64,000 nucleotides of DNA from NCBI RefSeq assembly GCF_004006235.1, contig NZ_CP034753.1:3472001-3536000 (forward strand), given 5' to 3'. Positions 59,573 through 64,000 of the stretch are shown one piece after another (the stretch's first letter is position 1; each line of letters opens with the position of its first letter). The stretch is from Agromyces sp. LHK192 (lineage in GTDB: Bacteria; Actinomycetota; Actinomycetes; Actinomycetales; Microbacteriaceae). The notes under the pieces are model-generated. The model did no database searches, was not told where the DNA came from, and was given only the letters and a program-made list of their open reading frames with translations. The translations under genes and the position numbers were made by a program.

Positions 59573-61801
59573 TCAGCGGTCGGAGTCCGCTGCGGCGGCG
59601 GCATCGACGGTGTCGGCGGACTCCTCGGCGGCATCCTCGACGATGTCGATCTCGTCGGCGGCGTCCGCGTCGATCTCGGCGGCATCCTCGACGAACACGA
59701 CGTCGAGGACCTCGTCGACGATCTCGACCTCGACCGGCTCGATCTCGACCGGTCCGAGGTCGGCCAGCAGCTCGTCGCCGAGACGCACGTCCTCGAAGTC
59801 CACGTCGATCTCGGCACGGTCGAGCAGCTCGTTCATGCGGCGCTGACGGTTGCGCGGGATGAGCGTGACGACGCGGCCCGTGCGACCCGCACGGCCGGTG
59901 CGGCCGGCGCGGTGGAGGTACGTCTTGTACTCGTCGGGTGCGTCGGCCTGGATCACGAGGTCGATGTCGTCGACGTGGATGCCACGGGCAGCGACATCCG
60001 TCGCGACGAGCACGTCGACCCGCCCGCTCGTGAGCTGCTGCAGGTTGCGCGTGCGGCGCGCCTGGTTCAGGTCGCCGTGGAGGGCGACGGCGCGGATGCC
60101 GGCGTCCTCCAGGTGGTCGGTGAGGTCCTCCGCGAACGCCCGGGTGCGCGAGAACACGAGCGTCTTGCCCTCGCGGTCGGCGAGCTGCGCGACGATGTCG
60201 CGCTTGTCACGGTTGTCGATGACGAACACGCGGTGCTCGATGGTGCCCGAGGACTGGTCCTCGCCGGCGACCTCGTGGACGGCCGGGTCGACGAGGAACT
60301 CGTCGACGAGGGCCGCGACACCCGTGTCGAGCGTGGCCGAGAACAGCAGCTTCTGGCCGCCGTCGGCGGTCTCGCGGATGATGCGCTGCACGGGCTCGAG
60401 GAACCCGAGGTCGCACATGTGGTCGGCCTCGTCGAGCACCGTGATCTGCACCTGCGAGAGGTCGAGGGCGCCCTGACGGTGCAGGTCCTCGATGCGGCCG
60501 GGGGTGCCGATGACGATGTCGACGCCGCGGCGCAGCGCACCGACCTGGCGGCCCTGCGGCACGCCGCCGTACACCTGGGTCGTGAAGAGCCCGACGGACT
60601 GGGCGATCGGCTGCACGGTGCGGTCGATCTGGAGCGCGAGCTCGCGGGTCGGGGCGAGCACGAGGGCGCGCGGGGCGCGGCCCATCTGGCGCTTGCCGCC
60701 GGCCTTGCCCTTCGCAGCCCACATCTGCATCAGGCGCTCGACGGTGGGAGCGCCGAACGCGATGGTCTTGCCCGAGCCGGTGCGGCCGCGGCCGAGCACG
60801 TCACGGCCTTCGAGCACGACCGGGATGGTCGCGGCCTGGATGGGGAACGGCGACTCGGCGCCGAGGTCGCGCAGCGCGCGGACGATGTTGCCGCCGAGGC
60901 CGAGGTCGGCGAAGCCGATGCCGTCGACCTCGTCGGCCCGGATGGCCTGCGCCTCGAGGCGCTCGAGCACGACGTCGTCCTCCGGCGAGAAGCGCGGGCG
61001 CTCGTCCTTCGACGGGTAGAAGTCGGAGCCGCGACGGTCGGTGTTGCGGTCATCGCGGTCGAAGCGACGCGGAGCGCGATCGCGGTCCCGGTCGTCGAAT
61101 CGGCGGGGCGCGCGGCCGTCGCGGTCGAACGAGCGGGTCGGGCGACGCTCGTCGCGATCGAACGAACGCGGCGCACGGTCGCGGTCGTCGAACCGACGCG
61201 GCGCGCGGTCGTCGCGTCGGCGGTCGTCACGGCGCGGGGCACGGTCGTCACGGTCGAACGAACGCGGCGCACGGTCGCGGTCATCGAACCGACGCGGTGC
61301 GCGGTCGTCGCGGTCGAACGAACGCGGCGCGCGACGCTCGTCGCGATCGAACGAACGCGGCGCGCGATCGCGATCGTCGAACCGACGCGGCGCACGCTCG
61401 TCACGGTCGAACGAGCGCGGGGCGCGGTCATCCCGGTTCCGGTCGTCACGACGGGGGCCACGGTCGTCGCGGTCGTACGAACGAGCCGGTCGGCGCTCGT
61501 CGCGGTCGTACGAGCGGGGAGCACGGTCGCGATCGTCGAACCGACGCGGCGCGCGGTCGTCACGCTGGCGGTCGTCGCGACCCGGGCGGTCGGCGCGGTG
61601 CGGCGTGCGACCCTCGGCGACCCGCTCGTCGCGCGACCAGCGCGGCTTGCGATCGCCGGCCGACACCTCGTCGGGGCGGTGGCCGCGGTGGCCGGCGCTG
61701 CGCGAGCCGGGCTTCTGCGTCGACTTCTTCGCGCTCCGGGCGTACGAGGGGTCGAAATTACGGGCGGGGCGACCGCCGGCGGGCTTCTTGTTCTTGGGCA
61801 T
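59573..61801 (-). CDS. DEAD-box RNA helicase with long Arg/Asp repeat N-terminus
   Basis: 742 residues; AGGAAG about 8 bases before ATG 61801. Residues 1-70 are basic. Residues 72-255 repeat DRAPRSFDRDE and DRAPRRFDD units, a disordered RNA-binding-type region. The helicase core (295-670) has the Q motif FPIQAATIP, Walker A TGSGKT (341-346), PTRELA, TPGR, DEAD (457-460), SAT, and HRAGRTGRAGRTG. A strongly acidic tail (about 690-742) ends the chain. It probably remodels structured RNA, as in cold or ribosome assembly. The mixed-charge head suggests condensate formation. Its leader is long (up to about 100 bases), as in cold-regulated helicases. Confidence 0.93.
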   Translation of the reverse strand: MPKNKKPAGGRPARNFDPSYARSAKKSTQKPGSRSAGHRGHRPDEVSAGDRKPRWSRDERVAEGRTPHRADRPGRDDRQRDDRAPRRFDDRDRAPRSYDRDERRPARSYDRDDRGPRRDDRNRDDRAPRSFDRDERAPRRFDDRDRAPRSFDRDERRAPRSFDRDDRAPRRFDDRDRAPRSFDRDDRAPRRDDRRRDDRAPRRFDDRDRAPRSFDRDERRPTRSFDRDGRAPRRFDDRDRDRAPRRFDRDDRNTDRRGSDFYPSKDERPRFSPEDDVVLERLEAQAIRADEVDGIGFADLGLGGNIVRALRDLGAESPFPIQAATIPVVLEGRDVLGRGRTGSGKTIAFGAPTVERLMQMWAAKGKAGGKRQMGRAPRALVLAPTRELALQIDRTVQPIAQSVGLFTTQVYGGVPQGRQVGALRRGVDIVIGTPGRIEDLHRQGALDLSQVQITVLDEADHMCDLGFLEPVQRIIRETADGGQKLLFSATLDTGVAALVDEFLVDPAVHEVAGEDQSSGTIEHRVFVIDNRDKRDIVAQLADREGKTLVFSRTRAFAEDLTDHLEDAGIRAVALHGDLNQARRTRNLQQLTSGRVDVLVATDVAARGIHVDDIDLVIQADAPDEYKTYLHRAGRTGRAGRTGRVVTLIPRNRQRRMNELLDRAEIDVDFEDVRLGDELLADLGPVEIEPVEVEIVDEVLDVVFVEDAAEIDADAADEIDIVEDAAEESADTVDAAAAADSDR
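61030..61590 (-). repeat. Degenerate in-gene repeat coding the RD-rich head of the helicase
   Basis: Units of about 24-45 bases built on CGAACGAACGCGG, CGAACCGACGCGG and GTCGCGGTCGTC alternate through the region, coding SFDRDDRAPR and RFDDRDRAPR. Unit boundaries vary but frame is kept, so length variation by recombination is likely. Confidence 0.7.
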
Positions 61802-62057
61802 GGATGACTTCCTGGGTTACCTCGAGTACATGGCGAGCACGCTGCGACGGCAGCGCGACCGTGAACCCGGGCAGTCTTCGACCGGGGCCGTTCACATACA
61901 GTGACTATCCGAGGCGGATGCCCCGGAACCGGCCCGTTGGACTCACAAACCCATCCGCGGCACTCCGCGGTGTCCAGAACCGACCTCACGATGGTATCGG
62001 ATGCCCCTGTGAAACCGCCGGGCAGCGCCGGAATCGTGGCGAATCACCAGAGATAGA
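61802..62057. other. Intergenic region between helicase and higBA
   Basis: About 256 bases with the helicase leader on the left strand and the higB promoter at the right edge. No open frame with coding bias, no RNA gene and no obvious operator is seen, apart from a GC-rich stretch with short dyads around 61955 (CCGCGGCACTCCGCGG). Confidence 0.4.
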
Positions 62058-62086
62058 TTGTATCGCGTTGCGATACGGGATACACT
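62058..62086 (+). promoter_or_regulatory. higBA promoter with operator between -35 and -10
   Basis: TTGTAT (62058-62063) and TACACT (62081-62086) with a 17-base spacer. GTATCGC (62060-62066) and GCGATAC (62070-62076) form a perfect inverted repeat in the spacer, the expected HigA site for autoregulation. The start site falls at about 62093, on the GTG of higB, so the mRNA is probably leaderless. Confidence 0.7.
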
Positions 62087-62093
62087 GGATCCC

Positions 62094-62372
62094 GTGATCG
62101 CGAGCTTTCGACACAAGGGCCTCCAGGCGTTGTACGAGTCGGGCTCGAAGAAAGGCGTACAACCTGCGCACGCGCCGAAGCTCACACGAATCCTCGGCCT
62201 CCTCGACGTGGCGCAGTCGCCCGCCGATCTCGCGATCCCGGGATTTCGTACGCACGAACTCAAGGGCGACCTGACCGGTCACTGGTCGATCTGGGTGAAC
62301 GGCAACTGGCGAGTGACGTTCCGATTCATCGGGCAGGATGTCGAACTCGTCGACTATCAGGACTACCACTGA
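62094..62372 (+). CDS. higB: HigB-type toxin (RelE superfamily mRNA interferase)
   Basis: 92 residues from GTG 62094. [74 protein letters not shown] is the HigB/RelE killer-protein pattern, and [15 protein letters not shown] is its usual C-terminal strand pair with the conserved Arg. It cleaves mRNA on the ribosome in characterised members. Toxin comes before antitoxin, the typical higBA order. No SD; leaderless by promoter position. Confidence 0.92.
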   Translation: MIASFRHKGLQALYESGSKKGVQPAHAPKLTRILGLLDVAQSPADLAIPGFRTHELKGDLTGHWSIWVNGNWRVTFRFIGQDVELVDYQDYH

Positions 62373-62386
62373 CTCAGGAGATGAAC

Positions 62387-62671
62387 ATGACGATGAAGAA
62401 CCCACCGCACCCTGGCGAGATCATCGGCGACGACGTGCTCGGCGAGCTCGGATTGAGCGTCGCCGAGGCGGCGGCGCGTCTCGGCGTCTCCCGCGTCACC
62501 CTCAGCCGGGTCATCCACGGGCACTCCGGGGTGAGTCCGAACCTCGCGGTCCGCCTCGAGCGCGCCGGTGTCGGGACCGCCCGGGCCTGGATGGCGTTGC
62601 AGGTGAACTTCGATCTCGCCCGCGAGATCGAAGGCAGGCCCCACGAGGTGGTTCCGCTCGTCGTGGCGTGA
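62387..62671 (+). CDS. higA: HigA-family antitoxin (XRE helix-turn-helix)
   Basis: 94 residues. CAGGAG at 62375-62380 fits ATG 62387 with 6 bases spacing; ATGs at 62381 and 62393 are alternatives. [72 protein letters not shown] is the complete HigA/VapI signature: HTH followed by the W-x-x-x-Q-x-x-x-D-L helix. It neutralises HigB and represses the shared promoter. Placed 14 bases after higB. Confidence 0.94.
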   Translation: MTMKNPPHPGEIIGDDVLGELGLSVAEAAARLGVSRVTLSRVIHGHSGVSPNLAVRLERAGVGTARAWMALQVNFDLAREIEGRPHEVVPLVVA

Positions 62672-62783
62672 TCGCGCCCCACGCCTCGCCGCCCTCGGTC
62701 GAGGGACCGGGATTCCTCACTCCGAAGGGGGAGATCGCGACGTGCTGCCGCCGTTGAGGACGGTTCGGTCGTAGGTTCGCGGT

Positions 62784-64000
62784 GTGAAGCGGATTCGATG
62801 GCGTTTGACCGACGTGCTGGCACCGGCGGTCGGGGTCGTGTACCTCGTGTTGTGGTGGGTCGGTGAAGCCGGTCGATTGGGCAACGGCTCCGGCGGCGTG
62901 CTGGTCTCGCTCCTGCCGCTCCTGCTCTTCAGCCTCGCGATCATGGTCTCGCAAGTGTGGCCGGCCGTCTCGCTGGCACTCATCGGCGGAACGCTGGTGC
63001 TGCAGGTGCTCGTCGAGGGGGCGAGGTTCAGCGACACCAGCTGGCCCGCATACCTGCCCCTGCTCTACGCCGTGTTCAACGCGAGTGCGTTCGGGCGGCG
63101 CGCCGTTCACTGGATCACGCTGCCGGTCGCTGCGCTGTTCGCAGTCGCCGTATCGCTGCTCCTGACGTTGCCGTCGCTGGGTCAGTACGGGTGGCCGGTG
63201 TTCTACGCCCTGGACAACACGAATTTCTTCGCCTTGCCGGGAGTCGACTCCGGGCCGGCCGACCTACCGGCCGGTACCGAGGTCGTCTGGTGGTTCACGA
63301 CGATCTGTCTCGTTGCGGAGGGGTTGGTCGTCGGCGCGTGGAGCGCGGGGCTGGCCATGCGCGCGGTTCGCCAAGCCGGTGCCGCGAAGCGTCAAGCGCA
63401 GGCGCTCGAACGCGGCCTCGTGCTGGCGGAAGCCGAGACGACCGCGCTCAGCGAACGCGAACGGCTCGCCCGGGAGGTGCACGACGTGATGGCGCACTCG
63501 CTCGCGGTGATCGCGGCACAGGCCGATGGCGCCCGGATGCTCGACTCGAGCCTCTCCGACGGCAGCACCCTCACCCTCGCCACCATCGCCGACGCCGCGC
63601 GAGACGGACTCATCGAATTGCGCCGACTGCTCGACCACGAACCCCAAAGCGCGGGTGCCGTTCAGCCGACGATCGCCGACCTCGACGAGCTCGTCGACCG
63701 AGTGCGGGGAGCAGGGCTTTCGTGCACACTCACCGGCCTGGGCGACCCGCGCCCGCTGGGGCACTCCGGGACGCTGGGCGTGTACCGCATCGTGCAGGAG
63801 GCGCTCACGAACGCGGTCCGGCACGCCCGAGCCGACGGGCAGGCGATGGTGACTCTCGACTGGCGCGGACCCGGCCTCGCCCTGCTCATCGCCACTCCCA
63901 CCTCGACGCCGTTCGACGCCGCCGCCGCGCGGCCAGGGCGCGGCATCCGCGGCATGCAGGAACGCGCCCGGATCGCCGGCGGGTGGCTGACCGCCGGCCC
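62784..64000 (+). CDS. NarL-type sensor histidine kinase (HisKA_3), cut by the window end
   Basis: GTG 62784 opens a frame that stays open for 405 codons to the end of the window. Five or so membrane helices come first (VLAPAVGVVYLVLWWVG, VLVSLLPLLLFSLAIMVSQVW, VSLALIGGTLVLQVLVEG, LPVAALFAVAVSLLLTLP, TICLVAEGLVVGAWSAGLAMR), then a coiled linker. The HisKA_3 H-box is ERLAREVHDVMAHSLAVIAAQADGARM with the phospho-His in EVHDVMAHSL. The ATPase has YRIVQEALTNAVRHARADG (N-box) and GRGIRGMQERARIAGG (G-box). A DesK/NarX-class kinase; its LuxR-type regulator is expected just to the right. Only the last few dozen residues are missing. Confidence 0.9.
   Translation, partial: MKRIRWRLTDVLAPAVGVVYLVLWWVGEAGRLGNGSGGVLVSLLPLLLFSLAIMVSQVWPAVSLALIGGTLVLQVLVEGARFSDTSWPAYLPLLYAVFNASAFGRRAVHWITLPVAALFAVAVSLLLTLPSLGQYGWPVFYALDNTNFFALPGVDSGPADLPAGTEVVWWFTTICLVAEGLVVGAWSAGLAMRAVRQAGAAKRQAQALERGLVLAEAETTALSERERLAREVHDVMAHSLAVIAAQADGARMLDSSLSDGSTLTLATIADAARDGLIELRRLLDHEPQSAGAVQPTIADLDELVDRVRGAGLSCTLTGLGDPRPLGHSGTLGVYRIVQEALTNAVRHARADGQAMVTLDWRGPGLALLIATPTSTPFDAAAARPGRGIRGMQERARIAGGWLTAG

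Noticed and set aside
61030..61590. Possible CRISPR array
   Set aside because: Repeats are irregular in length and spacing, without unique spacers, and code in frame for the helicase head. No cas genes are present.
59912..61807. Plus-strand 631-codon frame with VERTRR repeats opposite the DEAD-box gene
   Set aside because: The repeats are the antisense reading of the Arg/Asp head; the helicase motifs are all on the minus strand.

Overview
The window is a 64-kb piece of a very GC-rich actinobacterial chromosome. Dense coding, frequent ATGA/GTGA start-stop overlaps, many GTG starts, several near-leaderless genes and constant use of GGATGCC/GGCATCC words point to the family Microbacteriaceae (an Agromyces- or Microbacterium-like soil or plant-associated aerobe). 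This placement is inferred from style and gene content. There is no rRNA, tRNA, CRISPR, integrase, transposase or prophage.

Layout. 1-9.1 kb: mixed housekeeping and accessory genes, including two luciferase-like monooxygenases, a baeRF-type release-factor paralogue, a berberine-bridge-like FAD oxidoreductase, a DUF4407 membrane protein and a beta-helix protein. 9.3-15.1 kb: a GT1-type glycosyltransferase, then an ECF transporter operon (fused ATPase, T and S components) that ends in a siderophore-interacting flavoprotein and is preceded by an IdeR/DmdR-like iron box. 15.2-18.5 kb: a two-domain FKBP lipoprotein, a methyltransferase with a charged tail and a mercaptopyruvate-type sulfurtransferase. 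18.5-25.9 kb: a six-gene Mrp Na+/H+ antiporter operon (mrpA/B fused, then C, D, E, F, G) followed by a GNAT gene.

25.9-42.9 kb holds a complete aerobic phenylacetate catabolon. paaABCDE-paaG runs leftward, paaI-paaK-tetR runs rightward from a shared divergent promoter, and paaJ-paaF-paaH-paaZ runs leftward. An MHS-family permease sits next to the last block. The same 22-bp palindrome occurs at all three promoter regions, each time close to the -10 or start region. The TetR gene within the cluster is therefore the obvious common regulator. Together these genes would ligate phenylacetate to CoA, epoxidise, isomerise and open the ring, and beta-oxidise to acetyl-CoA and succinyl-CoA. Between the blocks lie small genes (SpoIIAA-like, GNAT, GrpB, YdeI-like).

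43-48.7 kb: a small membrane protein, a RecQ helicase with a phosphoribosyltransferase-like C-terminus, and an OmpR/sensor-kinase pair with a membrane-anchored PepSY-like partner. Tandem CTGAAC repeats precede both the regulator gene and the PepSY-like gene. 48.8-59.1 kb: a glycan region with a 1762-residue secreted enzyme joining a GH30 endo-beta-1,6-galactanase-like module to a GH43 exo-beta-1,3-galactanase-like module. It lies under two tandem LacI-type operators. Next come an SGNH esterase, a GH92 alpha-mannosidase-like enzyme and a GT4 glycosyltransferase. 59.1-64 kb: a small membrane protein, a DEAD-box helicase with an unusual Arg/Asp repeat N-terminus, a HigBA toxin-antitoxin pair and the start of a NarL-type sensor kinase that runs off the end.

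The most rewarding leads are the iron-box/ECF/siderophore-reductase operon, the single-chain arabinogalactan-degrading enzyme with its operators, the three-operator phenylacetate regulon, and several families of dyad-symmetric intergenic or in-frame repeat elements.
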